A stretch of DNA of 34,281 nucleotides from Deltaproteobacteria bacterium (GCA_025357175.1 JANXPS010000049.1:1-34281), one strand, 5' to 3'; counted from the first letter of the stretch, positions 17,481 to 25,664 are shown. The notes: generated by a model from the sequence alone, not told the origin. A program made the numbers and translations.

Positions 17481-17489
17481 TGGTACAAT
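17481..17489 (+). promoter_or_regulatory. Extended -10 promoter element before the ferritin-like gene
   Basis: TGGTACAAT matches an extended -10 (TGn followed by TACAAT), 79 bases before the ATG at 17568. No good -35 box is seen at the expected distance, which extended -10 promoters can do without. Confidence 0.45.
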
Positions 17490-17567
17490 TTTTATCCTGT
17501 TCCGGCAATTGCCGCGTCTTATTCCCATGATAAACGTTCACAAAAAACGACAGGGGGGGTTATCGTC

Positions 17568-18095
17568 ATGAATCAGATTCCGGAGATCGTACTCGTCGTT
17601 CACCAGGCAATCGAGCACGAAAAGGAGGCGATCAGCATGTACCTCCATTTCGCCAAATTGACCAAGGACGCCAAGGCCAAGAACGTCCTCATCAACCTCG
17701 CGGCCGACGAGGTCGGCCATATGACCAAGCTTGAGGACTATCTTGCGGCACTCCTGCAGGGCAAGGCCTCCATCCCGGGGGCGATGGTCCCCTCCGAGGC
17801 GATGGCTTCCGTGATGACCCGGAGCATCAAGCTCGAGGAGTTCGACAAGAAGCTGCTTGAGAAGGCCGACGAGGTCCGCATCCTCGAGCTGGCGATCGAC
17901 AAGGAGATCAAGGCGAATCTCGGCTACATCGAAATGGCCGCCAAGGCGCACAGCGACGAGGGCAAGGCGATGTTCCTGTCGCTGGCCGCCGAAGAAGATC
18001 TCCACGCCCGGATCCTGCGCGCCGAGGTCGATGCACTCGGGCAGGACGGCTTCTGGTTCGACATTCAGGAATTCACGATGGAGAAGCAACAGTAG
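17568..18095 (+). CDS. Ferritin-like / rubrerythrin-type diiron protein without rubredoxin domain
   Basis: The 175-residue four-helix protein has ligands in the expected pattern: EHEKEAISMY on helix 1, ADEVGHMTKLE on helix 2, then ELAIDKEIKANLGYIEMA and AEEDLHARILRAE, giving two E-x2-H pairs. It has no CxxC motif, so the C-terminal rubredoxin domain of classical rubrerythrins is absent. Family members act in peroxide reduction or iron handling in anaerobes; the exact reaction cannot be read from the sequence. An AGGGGGGG run eight bases upstream is a strong RBS. It has its own probable promoter, and greA starts 22 bases after its stop, so the two may be cotranscribed. Confidence 0.85.
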   Translation: MNQIPEIVLVVHQAIEHEKEAISMYLHFAKLTKDAKAKNVLINLAADEVGHMTKLEDYLAALLQGKASIPGAMVPSEAMASVMTRSIKLEEFDKKLLEKADEVRILELAIDKEIKANLGYIEMAAKAHSDEGKAMFLSLAAEEDLHARILRAEVDALGQDGFWFDIQEFTMEKQQ

Positions 18096-18117
18096 CAGGG
18101 AAGGATACGGAATCTCG

Positions 18118-18606
18118 ATGGAAATCATCAGGCAGGCGCGTCAGCGTCTAGAGGAAGAGCTCCAGCGGATCGACCACGAGTTGCGGGTCGACCTGCCAAA
18201 GGAGATCATGGTCGCGCTGGCGCAGGGAGACCTGTCCGAAAACGCCGAGTACGAGGCCGCCAAGGACCGGCAGTCCACGCTGCAGGCGCGCATGGGGCAG
18301 ATCCAGAAACGGCTTGCGGATCTTTCCCGCATCGACGTGAAGGGCATTCCCACCGATCGGGCGGGGCTCGGCAGCGAGGTGACGGTCGAGAACCTCGAGA
18401 CGGGCGACATCATCAGCTACACGCTCGTCATTCCCGAGGTCGCCGACGGCAAGAACAACCTGGTGTCGGTGGCGGCGCCGGTCGGGAAGGCGCTGCTCAA
18501 CCGGAAGGTCGGCGATACCGTCAACGTCGAGATTCCCAAGGGAAGCTACGAGTTCGAAGTCCAGAAGATCGTCACCACGTTCGGCGTCGTGCTCGAGGCG
18601 GAATAA
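18118..18606 (+). CDS. greA: Transcription elongation factor GreA
   Basis: The 162-residue protein has an N-terminal antiparallel coiled coil with the tip GDLSENAEYEAAKD. Asp38 and Glu41 correspond to the two acidic residues that hold the second catalytic metal in the polymerase active site. The C-terminal globular domain has VTVENLETGDIISYTLV and the ending PKGSYEFEVQKI. GreA rescues backtracked RNA polymerase by stimulating transcript cleavage. The chosen ATG at 18118 gives the normal family length, and GGGAAGGA lies upstream. A strong terminator follows. Confidence 0.95.
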   Translation: MEIIRQARQRLEEELQRIDHELRVDLPKEIMVALAQGDLSENAEYEAAKDRQSTLQARMGQIQKRLADLSRIDVKGIPTDRAGLGSEVTVENLETGDIISYTLVIPEVADGKNNLVSVAAPVGKALLNRKVGDTVNVEIPKGSYEFEVQKIVTTFGVVLEAE

Positions 18607-18634
18607 CGCCGCGCCAGTCGTTGGTCGCGTTTTT

Positions 18635-18679
18635 AAAGGGGCGGGCGGCGCAAGAGCGCTTCCCGCCCTTGGTTTTTTT
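18635..18679 (+). terminator. Intrinsic terminator after greA
   Basis: AAGGGGCGGG pairs with CCCGCCCTT (one bulged G) around an inner GCGC-AAGA-GCGC stem, followed by GGTTTTTTT. It ends the plus-strand unit just before the convergent manC stop at 18685. Confidence 0.88.
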
Positions 18680-18684
18680 ACGGG

Positions 18685-19752
18685 TCACGCCAGTTCCGGG
18701 TATTTCCCCTTCACCTGGTCCACGATCCCCTTGACCTCTTCCGATCGGTTGCGTGGGCACACGAGCACCGCGTCCCCGCTGCGGACGACGACCACGTCTT
18801 CCATCCCGAGGACGGCGACGACGCCCCGGTCGGAGCGGACCAGCACGTTCCGGCAATCGGTGGCGATGACATTGCCGAAAAGAACGTTGCCCGACTCGCC
18901 GTGCCCCAGGAATTCGTGCAGCGACCGCCACGTCCCGATATCGTTCCAGCCCACGGCGGCCGGGACGACGAGAATCTCGGGTTCGTGCTCGAGCAGCCCG
19001 TGGTCGACCGAGACCGACGGGATCGCCCGGTACGCTTTTCGGATCGCGGCCTGGAATCCCGGTTTTCCCGCCTGCCGGAACGCGGACTCGAACGCGGCAT
19101 GCACGTCGGGCAGGTGGGCCCGGAGTCGTTGCCGGAACTCGGGGAGCCGGAAGAGGAAGAGGCCGCTGTTCCAGTCGAACCGGCCGGATCGCAGGAAGCG
19201 GCGTGCCGTCGCGGCGTCCGGTTTTTCGGCGAAGCGGCGGACGCGGAAGGCGCCCGTTTTCGGATCGCCGTACGGCTGGCCGCGCTCGATGTATCCGTAG
19301 CCGGTGGCGGGGTGGGTCGGGGGGATGCCGAGTGTCACGAAGCATCCGCTTTCCCGCGTCAATCGAAGCGCCCGGCGAAGGATGGCGCGGAATTCCTTGA
19401 GATCCGCGATCGCGTGATCGGCTGGTGAAGCGACCACCACCGCCTCGGGGTCTTTAAGGCGGATCGCGGCGGCGGCGAGGGCGACCGCGGGCGCCGTGTT
19501 CCGCCCCTCCGGTTCGAGCAGCAGGTTCTCCGGAGGAATGCCCAGGGCGGCCGGGGACAGATGCTCACGGTCCTTTTCACCCGCGACGACCCAGATGTTT
19601 CCGGGAGGAACGAGAGGCGCGAAGCGGCGGATCGTTTCGGCGATCATGGTTCCGTGCCCGGTCAGGTTCAGGAACTGCTTGGCACGCTTCGCCCGGCTTT
19701 CGGGCCAGAAGCGGGTTCCCGATCCGCCGGCCATCACGACCGCGTGATTCAT
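18685..19752 (-). CDS. manC: Mannose-1-phosphate guanylyltransferase (single-domain)
   Basis: The 355-residue nucleotidyltransferase has the signature MAGGSGTRFWPESR and QFLNLTG at the N-terminus, then LEPEGRNTAPAVALAA, VASPADHAI, RFAEKPD and FDWNSGLFLFR, and VGWNDIGTWRSL near the C-terminus. It makes GDP-mannose from mannose-1-phosphate and GTP for polysaccharide, LPS or glycoprotein sugars. The C-terminal phosphomannose isomerase (cupin) domain of bifunctional enzymes is missing, so it is the short type. GGAGGAG five bases before the ATG fixes the start. It is divergent from the DUF502 gene, with only about 30 bases between the starts. Confidence 0.93.
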   Translation of the reverse strand: MNHAVVMAGGSGTRFWPESRAKRAKQFLNLTGHGTMIAETIRRFAPLVPPGNIWVVAGEKDREHLSPAALGIPPENLLLEPEGRNTAPAVALAAAAIRLKDPEAVVVASPADHAIADLKEFRAILRRALRLTRESGCFVTLGIPPTHPATGYGYIERGQPYGDPKTGAFRVRRFAEKPDAATARRFLRSGRFDWNSGLFLFRLPEFRQRLRAHLPDVHAAFESAFRQAGKPGFQAAIRKAYRAIPSVSVDHGLLEHEPEILVVPAAVGWNDIGTWRSLHEFLGHGESGNVLFGNVIATDCRNVLVRSDRGVVAVLGMEDVVVVRSGDAVLVCPRNRSEEVKGIVDQVKGKYPELA

Positions 19753-19784
19753 TCGTCTCCTCCGTGGAATGGCCCGGGAGCCGA

Positions 19785-20441
19785 ATGATGGTGCGCCGCC
19801 CGTTCGCCGTTTGCGTTAGAATACATCCCGTGCAGATCAACCTCAAAAAGAGTTTCATCACGGGGATCTTCGTCGTCATCCCGATGGTGCTGTCGATCGG
19901 CCTGCTCACCTGGTTCTTCACGCGGGTCGACAACTTCTTCTCGCCCATCATCGACGGCGTTCTGCCGCTCGTCACCGGATACCCGGCGCACATCCCCGGC
20001 ACCGGCATCATCACGGGAAGCGTCATCATCCTGCTGGTCGGCATGATCGCCCGCAACGTCGCGGGCGCCAAGATGCTCGGTGCGTTCGACCGGCTAATCC
20101 ACCATGTTCCGGTATTCCGCGCGATCTATTCGACGATCAAGCAGATGACCGACGCCTTCTCGCCCGACAACACGACCGCATTCAAGGAAGTCGTGCTGGC
20201 CGAATACCCCAAGGAAAACTCGTACGCGCTGGGCTTCCGCACATCGACGGTCGAACTCGACGGCGAGCGGATCGCGATCGTCTTCGTCCCGACCAACAAC
20301 CTCTATCTCGGCGAAGTGCTGCTCGTCCCCGAGGCGCGTCTGCGTCGGCTCGACATGAGCATCGAACTCGCTCTGCGCTGCCTGGTCTCGGGCGGCACCG
20401 CGGCACCCAAGAAACTGCACAGCGTCCTTCCGCCGGCCTAG
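19785..20441 (+). CDS. DUF502 family inner-membrane protein
   Basis: About 218 residues with two membrane helices, SFITGIFVVIPMVLSIGLLTWFF and IITGSVIILLVGMIARNV, linked by DNFFSPIIDG. A family-typical HHVPVFRAIYSTIKQMTDAF follows, then the C-terminal beta region ending FVPTNNLYLGEVLLVPE. The function of DUF502 proteins is not established in bacteria. The start is uncertain. The ATG at 19785 (or 19788) follows a GGGAG. A GTG at 19830 would give the short N-terminus usual for the family (QINLKKSFITG) but has no Shine-Dalgarno. A TAGAAT at 19817-19822 could be a -10 box for that shorter form. It is convergent with the DUF748 gene, nine bases apart. Confidence 0.8.
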   Translation: MMVRRPFAVCVRIHPVQINLKKSFITGIFVVIPMVLSIGLLTWFFTRVDNFFSPIIDGVLPLVTGYPAHIPGTGIITGSVIILLVGMIARNVAGAKMLGAFDRLIHHVPVFRAIYSTIKQMTDAFSPDNTTAFKEVVLAEYPKENSYALGFRTSTVELDGERIAIVFVPTNNLYLGEVLLVPEARLRRLDMSIELALRCLVSGGTAAPKKLHSVLPPA

Positions 20442-20450
20442 CTCGCCCGG

Positions 20451-23400
20451 TTACTTGAGAACGAAGTCCACCCGGCTGTCTCTCACTTTATCTTTCTTCG
20501 CCGGCGCGAGCGTTTTCGGCTCGACGGTAAAGACCCGGCCCGCCTCGACCTGCTTCGTCGCCACCAGATAATCGATCGCCCGCTTCGCGCGCTCTTGCGC
20601 CAACTGCCGCAGGTCGTCGTCGGTGACCTCGACGTGCGTCAGGATCAGCTTCTCCATCTCGGGCACGGGCAGCTCCTTCTGCAACCCGATCAGATTTCTC
20701 GGCTTGGAAAACGTCTCGGCCGAATACGCTTTGAGCAGGTATTTCGGATATTCGGCGGGGAGCACGGTCACGTTGTCGGGCGATTGCTGCCCGCCACCCT
20801 GCTTCGCCACATCCTTGATCTTCTGCGCCCGGATCTTCCGTTCGAATGCCGCCGTTCTCAGGGCATCGCGATCGGCCGGCGGATCGGCGTGCCCGACGAC
20901 GTCGAGCTTGAGCGCGGGTCTTTCGCCAAGCGCCTTTGCGAGCGATTTCAGCTTGCTCTCGCCCGCCCCGTCCAGCACGGTCTGCCCCGCCGGAAACTCG
21001 AGGTAGCTCAACTCCTCCCCGTTGCCCATCAGCGCGCCGAGCAGCGCGAAGGGGGAGGTCGCCGCCTTGACGAGCAGGTTCTTGACGATCTGCCAGACGA
21101 CCCCCCAGACGTTGAATTTCGGGTCGTCGAGATTTCCCGTGACGGGCAGGTCGAGACGGATCTCGCCGTTCCTGTCTTTTAGAAGCGCCACCGCGAGGCG
21201 GACGGGCAGCTTCGTGGCGTCGGGGCTCTCGATCTTGTCCCCGAAGTCGAACTGGTTGATGAAGACGCTGTTTCCGGCGTCGAGCTTCTTCTTGACGATC
21301 AGGTATTTCAATCCGAGCGACAGTTTCCCCTTTTCGATCGAATAGCCGGCGTAGCGCCCCGAGTAGGGCGTCATGGGGCTCAGGTCGATGTCCTTGAAAT
21401 CGACCTTGAGGTCCACGAACAGGTCGTCGCGCAACGGGTTGATCCGTCCCGTGATTTCGAGCGGGGCCTGGCTGTCCAGTCGACCGCGAAGAAGGACGTC
21501 GGCCATCTTCGTCTCTTCGGAGGACAGGCCGGACACCCGGCCGCCCACCTCTTTCAGCTTCGCCGTGTAATTGGGGTGGACGTGCCGGTCCGTGAACAGG
21601 ATCGTGCCGCCCTGGAGCGTCACCGTATCGATTGCGACAGGCGTCGGCCCGGAGGATGGGGGAGGCTGGGTGGCGGGCACCGAGGGCGTACCGGCCGCGG
21701 AGGCTCCGCTGTTGTCGGTCCCGGCCGCGCCGGGCTCCTTCCGGACGATCCCCTGGACGTTCAGCGACCCGTCTTCATTGACCACGATCCGCGAATAGAG
21801 CCCGGAAAGCGAGAGGTCCCGGATCGCCACCGACATGGGGTTGACGCCGATCTTCATCCCGGCGAGGTGGAGCGCCTCCCACTTGAGGAAGTCCTCGCTC
21901 GTCTCCTTGTCGACCATGGAGAGACCTCGAAGCGATGTTTCCCCCTCCCAGGATGCTTTCATCGGTTCGCCTGCGGGCATCGAGAGCGAGAGATTCCCGT
22001 TGGCGTCGACCAGTCCGCCGGTCATGTCGATGCTGAGTTTTTCGGTGAAGTAGGGCTGCAGCGGCACGAGGTCGATTCCCTTCACGCTGACCGCCAGGTT
22101 GGCCATGGAAGGAGCGATGCCGACCGTCCCGCTCACGGCGGCCGTGCCGGAGCCGTTGAGCGTCATCCGCCCCGAGGCCTTTCCGTGGACGTTTTTCGCG
22201 GTCGAAAGGTTTGCGGCGGTGATGTCGAGCGGCGCCACCTTCAGAAGAACGGCTTCCTCCGGCTGCTGGTCGTCCCACGTGACGTCCCAGCGATCGAGCG
22301 CCAGCCTGCCGAGCACAACCTGCCAGGCCGCCGGTTCGACCGACTTGCCGCGCACGGCGTCCTTCGATGCCGGCGCTTTCGAATCGGCCGGGGGCGGGGG
22401 GGGCGTCAGCCCGGCCAGGTTGACCTTCCCGTCCTCGCCCCGCTCGATCCGCAGTTCGCCGCGGCTCCCGGCGATGGATCCGACCCGGACCGATCTCCGC
22501 CCGAGATCGACGACGCCATCCTTCATCTCGATCCGCGGAATCCGGAGGAAATCGGAATCGCTTCCGCGCCGCCGCAGCTTGAGCGCCGCCAGCGCCACGG
22601 ACAGGTTGTCGACGGCCGTGACGGCATTGTCGCCGACGGGGCGGTACGCATACCGGGCCGACAGGTCGAGCAGCCCCTCGCGCACGTCGAACAGCACGGA
22701 CTTCGAATAGTAGGGGGAGTATTTCCCGAGCGAGACCCGGGCGATCCGGAGCTCGCCGCGGGCGTCGAGCGGCGAAAGCGCGAGCAGCCCGTCGTGCCGC
22801 ACCGTCTCGCCTGATTCCGTGGCGAGCGCCAGTTCGAGGCGGAACGGCTTTCCGGGCGCGTTGGTGAAGTCGCTGACATCGAGCGTGATGGGGGCGAGCG
22901 TGGTCCGGAACGGCTTCCCCTCGACCGCCGCGTCGGCAAAGATGATCTTTCCGCCGGTCAGCCGTATCGACGTCGCTCCGACGAGCGGCGGCGCAGTTTC
23001 GTTCTTCGGCTTCGGGGGCTTGTCCGCAGACGGCCCGGGATTTTGCCCGTCGCCGCCGGGGAGCAGGGAGAGCAGCGTCAGCCGCCCTTCCCGGTCGCGC
23101 GAAAGGTTCAGCTCGGGCGAGGTCATCAGGATGCCGCCGAACTTGACGCGGAGCGGATCCGGCGACGCGGATTCAAGCGGAATGTCGAGACGCGGAACGG
23201 ATAGTACGGGGAGGTCCCCCCGGTCGGTGATCCGGAAATCCTTCAGCGCCAGGGCTCCCGACAAGACGACCGTGGGCGGGGCGTTTTTCTTCCGGGTGAA
23301 GAACAGGGTCGCCTTCACGTCGATTGCCCCGGACGGCACCTTGAACTTGAGCGGCACCGGCGAATATTCGAGGTAATACGGCAGGTCGAAGTCACGGATG

Positions 23401-24083
23401 TCCATCGCGAAGGATGTTTCACGGGCGTCGCTGAATGGCCGCGTCCTGCCCGTGAGCGCGACCGGCCTTCCGTTGACGTCGGCCGAGAAGGCGGGCTGCA
23501 CGTAACTGTCGACGTAATACGGGAGGTTGGACAGGAAGGGCACCGACAGTGCGATGTGCCGCACCGCGTGGCGCGTCTTCTTCGGCCGGTCGTCGAAATC
23601 GAAGGCGCCGTCGATGATCCGGATGTTGTTGAAGGAGAACCGGAGCGGTTTCGAGTCGGGCGGCGACGGTTTGCCCGTGAATTCGTCCACGAGGTCGGAG
23701 AAGTTGTAGCGGCCGTCGGCTTTCCGGACGACGGTGATTCGCGGCGAGCGCAACGTGATCTCGCGCAGCACGGGGCCGCGGTGCCAGGCCGAGGCCAGCT
23801 GGGCGTCCACGAACAGTTCCTCGAACGAGAGGAACTCCCCGCCCGTCTCCCGGTCGGCGACGGCGAGTCCCCGCAGGGAGATCGACAGCGTGAACGGGTT
23901 GATCCGCACCTCGCGCAAGGTCGTCTTGCGGTGGAGCGCCCGGGTCGCCTGCTTCTCGACGACCGACCGGACGATCGGCGGCAGCGCCAGGAACCCGACG
24001 ATGGCCACCAGCGCGATCGCGGATGCGAGGCCGATCAGCGCCTTCCGAACGGCCGGTTTCCCCGCAAGCTCGACACCGTACAT
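20451..24083 (-). CDS. Large DUF748 (AsmA-like) envelope protein
   Basis: The 1210-residue protein has one N-terminal membrane helix (ALIGLASAIALVAIVGFLALPPI), with the rest predicted periplasmic. The body repeats short beta-rich AsmA-type segments: VREVRINPFTLSISLRGLAVAD-like near residue 55, SFNNIRIIDGAFDFDD near 148, DLSPMTPYSGRYAGYSIEKGKLSLGLKY near 930. The C-terminal part has the DUF748 stretch LDVVGHADPPADRDALR, somewhat like an OmpA-type peptidoglycan-binding fold. Two Pro/Ala/Ser linkers lie near 345-365 and 770-800. AsmA-family proteins are thought to move or organise lipids between membranes, so a role in the envelope is likely but unproven here. GGAGGG precedes the ATG. A TAGAAT on this strand at 24116-24111 may be its -10 box. 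Confidence 0.85.
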   Translation of the reverse strand: MYGVELAGKPAVRKALIGLASAIALVAIVGFLALPPIVRSVVEKQATRALHRKTTLREVRINPFTLSISLRGLAVADRETGGEFLSFEELFVDAQLASAWHRGPVLREITLRSPRITVVRKADGRYNFSDLVDEFTGKPSPPDSKPLRFSFNNIRIIDGAFDFDDRPKKTRHAVRHIALSVPFLSNLPYYVDSYVQPAFSADVNGRPVALTGRTRPFSDARETSFAMDIRDFDLPYYLEYSPVPLKFKVPSGAIDVKATLFFTRKKNAPPTVVLSGALALKDFRITDRGDLPVLSVPRLDIPLESASPDPLRVKFGGILMTSPELNLSRDREGRLTLLSLLPGGDGQNPGPSADKPPKPKNETAPPLVGATSIRLTGGKIIFADAAVEGKPFRTTLAPITLDVSDFTNAPGKPFRLELALATESGETVRHDGLLALSPLDARGELRIARVSLGKYSPYYSKSVLFDVREGLLDLSARYAYRPVGDNAVTAVDNLSVALAALKLRRRGSDSDFLRIPRIEMKDGVVDLGRRSVRVGSIAGSRGELRIERGEDGKVNLAGLTPPPPPADSKAPASKDAVRGKSVEPAAWQVVLGRLALDRWDVTWDDQQPEEAVLLKVAPLDITAANLSTAKNVHGKASGRMTLNGSGTAAVSGTVGIAPSMANLAVSVKGIDLVPLQPYFTEKLSIDMTGGLVDANGNLSLSMPAGEPMKASWEGETSLRGLSMVDKETSEDFLKWEALHLAGMKIGVNPMSVAIRDLSLSGLYSRIVVNEDGSLNVQGIVRKEPGAAGTDNSGASAAGTPSVPATQPPPSSGPTPVAIDTVTLQGGTILFTDRHVHPNYTAKLKEVGGRVSGLSSEETKMADVLLRGRLDSQAPLEITGRINPLRDDLFVDLKVDFKDIDLSPMTPYSGRYAGYSIEKGKLSLGLKYLIVKKKLDAGNSVFINQFDFGDKIESPDATKLPVRLAVALLKDRNGEIRLDLPVTGNLDDPKFNVWGVVWQIVKNLLVKAATSPFALLGALMGNGEELSYLEFPAGQTVLDGAGESKLKSLAKALGERPALKLDVVGHADPPADRDALRTAAFERKIRAQKIKDVAKQGGGQQSPDNVTVLPAEYPKYLLKAYSAETFSKPRNLIGLQKELPVPEMEKLILTHVEVTDDDLRQLAQERAKRAIDYLVATKQVEAGRVFTVEPKTLAPAKKDKVRDSRVDFVLK

Positions 24084-24170
24084 GGTCTTCCCTCCGGTCG
24101 TGATGAGTCGATTCTAGTCCTGATTCCCCTTCCGAGGGAACCGTTACGGCACCCGTCGCATCAAAACCGC

Positions 24171-24791
24171 ATGAGAGCGGAACGGTTCACCACGATCATC
24201 ATCTTGTTATTTCTGGCGGCTTCGGTCGTTTCAGCGGGGGACAAGCCAATGTCCGCGACAGGGGGAAAGACGGAGACGGCGACGTTCGCCGGCGGCTGCT
24301 TCTGGTGCATGGAGCCGCCGTACGACAAGTTGCCGGGCGTGCTGAAGACGACAGTCGGGTACACCGGCGGTCACAAGACCAATCCGACCTACGAGGAGGT
24401 GTCGGCCGGGGGAACGGGACACGCCGAGTCGATCGAGATCGTGTTCGATCCGTCGAAGGTCACTTACGGAAATCTGCTCGAGATTTTCTGGCGCAATATC
24501 GACCCGCTGGTCAAGGACCGGCAGTTCTGCGACGTGGGTTCGCAGTACCGCACGGCGATCTTTTTCCACGACGAGGCGCAGCGCATGGCGGCCGATGCGT
24601 CGAAGGCGGCGATCGAGAAGACGAAAGGGTGGAAGGTGGCCACGCAGATCGTGGCGGCGACGCCGTTCTATCCCGCCGAGGAATACCACCAGGACTATCA
24701 CGACAAGAATCCGGTCCGGTACAAGTTCTACCGTTTCAACTGCGGACGCGACCAACGGCTCGACGAACTCTGGGGCAAGGCGGCGAAATAG
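24171..24791 (+). CDS. msrA: Peptide methionine-S-sulfoxide reductase MsrA, probably exported
   Basis: The 206-residue protein has a catalytic GCFWCMEPPYD (Cys43) and family marks VGYTGGHKTNPTYEEVSAGGTGHAE and GSQYRTAIF. Resolving cysteines include the FNCGRDQRL near the C-terminus. It reduces the S-epimer of methionine sulfoxide in proteins. The N-terminus (RFTTIIILLFLAASVVSAG) is a signal peptide with cleavage near VSA-GDK, so the enzyme should act in the periplasm. The RBS is weak. It is divergent from the DUF748 gene, and mug starts two bases after its stop. Confidence 0.93.
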   Translation: MRAERFTTIIILLFLAASVVSAGDKPMSATGGKTETATFAGGCFWCMEPPYDKLPGVLKTTVGYTGGHKTNPTYEEVSAGGTGHAESIEIVFDPSKVTYGNLLEIFWRNIDPLVKDRQFCDVGSQYRTAIFFHDEAQRMAADASKAAIEKTKGWKVATQIVAATPFYPAEEYHQDYHDKNPVRYKFYRFNCGRDQRLDELWGKAAK

Positions 24792-24792
24792 G

Positions 24793-25395
24793 ATGGGAGC
24801 CCCATCCGATTCCGCCTCCTTTCCGGTGAGCGTGCCGGAGCGTCCCTGGAAGCCGACAAAGGAGCAACTCGCGGAAGCGGGATCGACCGGCTCGGTGCCC
24901 GACGTCATCGGGAAGGGGCTCGCGGTCCTCTTCGTCGGGATCAACCCCGGGCTGTACTCGGGGGCGATCCGACATCATTTCGGCAGGCCGGGCAACCGCT
25001 TCTGGCCCGCGCTCCGGGACTCCGGATTCACGCCCCGCCTGCTGTCACCCTTCGATGAGCGTGAACTGCTCACGTTCGGCCTCGGCATCACCAACCTCGC
25101 CGGGCGGACGACCGCGACCGCGGCGGAACTGACCGCCGACGAACTGGTCGAGGGCGCACGGGCGCTTGCCGAAAAGGTGAAGCGCTACCGCCCCGGTTTT
25201 GTCGCCTTCCTCGGCATCACCTCCTATCGGGCGGCGTTCAATCGGCCGAAGGCGGTTCTGGGGCGGCAAACGGAGCCGTTCTCGGGCGTGCGGGCCTGGG
25301 TCCTGCCCAATCCGAGCGGCCTGAACGCCCACCACCAGGCGCCCGGCCTCGCAAGGATGTTCCGGGAGCTGCGCGCGGCGGTGAATTTCGCTTGA
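24793..25395 (+). CDS. mug: Mismatch-specific uracil/thymine DNA glycosylase (Mug/TDG family)
   Basis: The 200-residue protein has the active-site motif FVGINPGLYSG (about residues 52-62) and the second motif LPNPSGLNAHH near the C-terminus. Between them lie RPGNRFWPAL and GITNLAGRTTATAAEL. It removes U (and ethenocytosine) opposite G. The chosen ATG, two bases after msrA, gives about 45 residues before the fold starts; a GTG near 24825 is an alternative. The TGA stop (25393-25395) lies within the -35 hexamer of the leuA leader promoter. Confidence 0.88.
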   Translation: MGAPSDSASFPVSVPERPWKPTKEQLAEAGSTGSVPDVIGKGLAVLFVGINPGLYSGAIRHHFGRPGNRFWPALRDSGFTPRLLSPFDERELLTFGLGITNLAGRTTATAAELTADELVEGARALAEKVKRYRPGFVAFLGITSYRAAFNRPKAVLGRQTEPFSGVRAWVLPNPSGLNAHHQAPGLARMFRELRAAVNFA

Positions 25396-25421
25396 CAAAC
25401 GCCGTTAGATACTCGTACTCT
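25392..25421 (+). promoter_or_regulatory. Promoter of the leuA leader
   Basis: A perfect TTGACA (25392-25397) is 18 bases from TACTCT (25416-25421). The predicted start is near 25428, only a few bases before the ATG of the leader ORF. The -35 box contains the mug stop codon. Confidence 0.6.
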
Positions 25422-25431
25422 GTGTGACATC

Positions 25432-25515
25432 ATGAAGACGAACACCGCGCGCATCGCTGTCGTTGGAAGCCTCGCTCTAGCAGGGCTGCCCGGAGGCCGG
25501 TCCACCGCCGCGTGA
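25432..25515 (+). CDS. 27-residue putative leader peptide of leuA (attenuator control ORF)
   Basis: The short ORF encodes MKTNTARIAVVGSLALAGLP followed by GGRSTAA. Branched-chain residues cluster in its middle (Ile, Val, Val, Leu, Leu, Leu), with Leu codons CTC (25471), CTA (25477) and CTG (25486). CTA is rare in the surrounding genes. The stop TGA (25513-25515) is 33 bases before a terminator. A ribosome stalled at CTC or CTA would leave 25496-25503 free to form an antiterminator, while one at the stop codon would cover it, as in classical Leu attenuation. There is no Shine-Dalgarno, and the start is close to the predicted 5' end, so translation may be leaderless. It is inferred, with no homologue recognised. 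Confidence 0.5.
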   Translation: MKTNTARIAVVGSLALAGLPGGRSTAA

Positions 25516-25548
25516 GCGTAAGTCTTATTTTCTAAAAAACCGCTACGG

Positions 25549-25583
25549 GCCGCGGAACCGGCAAAGGTTCCCGCGGCTTTTTT
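25549..25583 (+). terminator. First terminator of the leuA leader (attenuator)
   Basis: GCCGCGGAACC (25549-25559) pairs with GGTTCCCGCGGC (25566-25577), one bulged C, loop GGCAAA, then six T. Its 5' arm GGAACCGGC (25554-25562) can instead pair with GCCGGTCC (25496-25503) inside the leader ORF, which would prevent the terminator. Confidence 0.9.
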
Positions 25584-25590
25584 GTTTTTC

Positions 25591-25628
25591 AAAAGCCGCC
25601 GGGGATCGCCTCCCGGCGGCTTTTTTTT
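25591..25628 (+). terminator. Second terminator of the leuA leader
   Basis: GCCGCCGGG (25595-25603) pairs perfectly with CCCGGCGGC (25612-25620) and is followed by eight T. AAAA before it pairs with the T-run. Only 36 bases lie between it and leuA, too few for a separate promoter, so leuA transcription must read through it. Confidence 0.9.
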
Positions 25629-25664
25629 AATGCTTCGAGAGACGAAAATAAGGAGGAACGGATC

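Noticed and set aside
25428-25664. T-box riboswitch upstream of leuA
   Set aside because: Only about 120 bases separate the promoter from the first terminator, and the conserved AGGGTGGNACCGCG box is absent.
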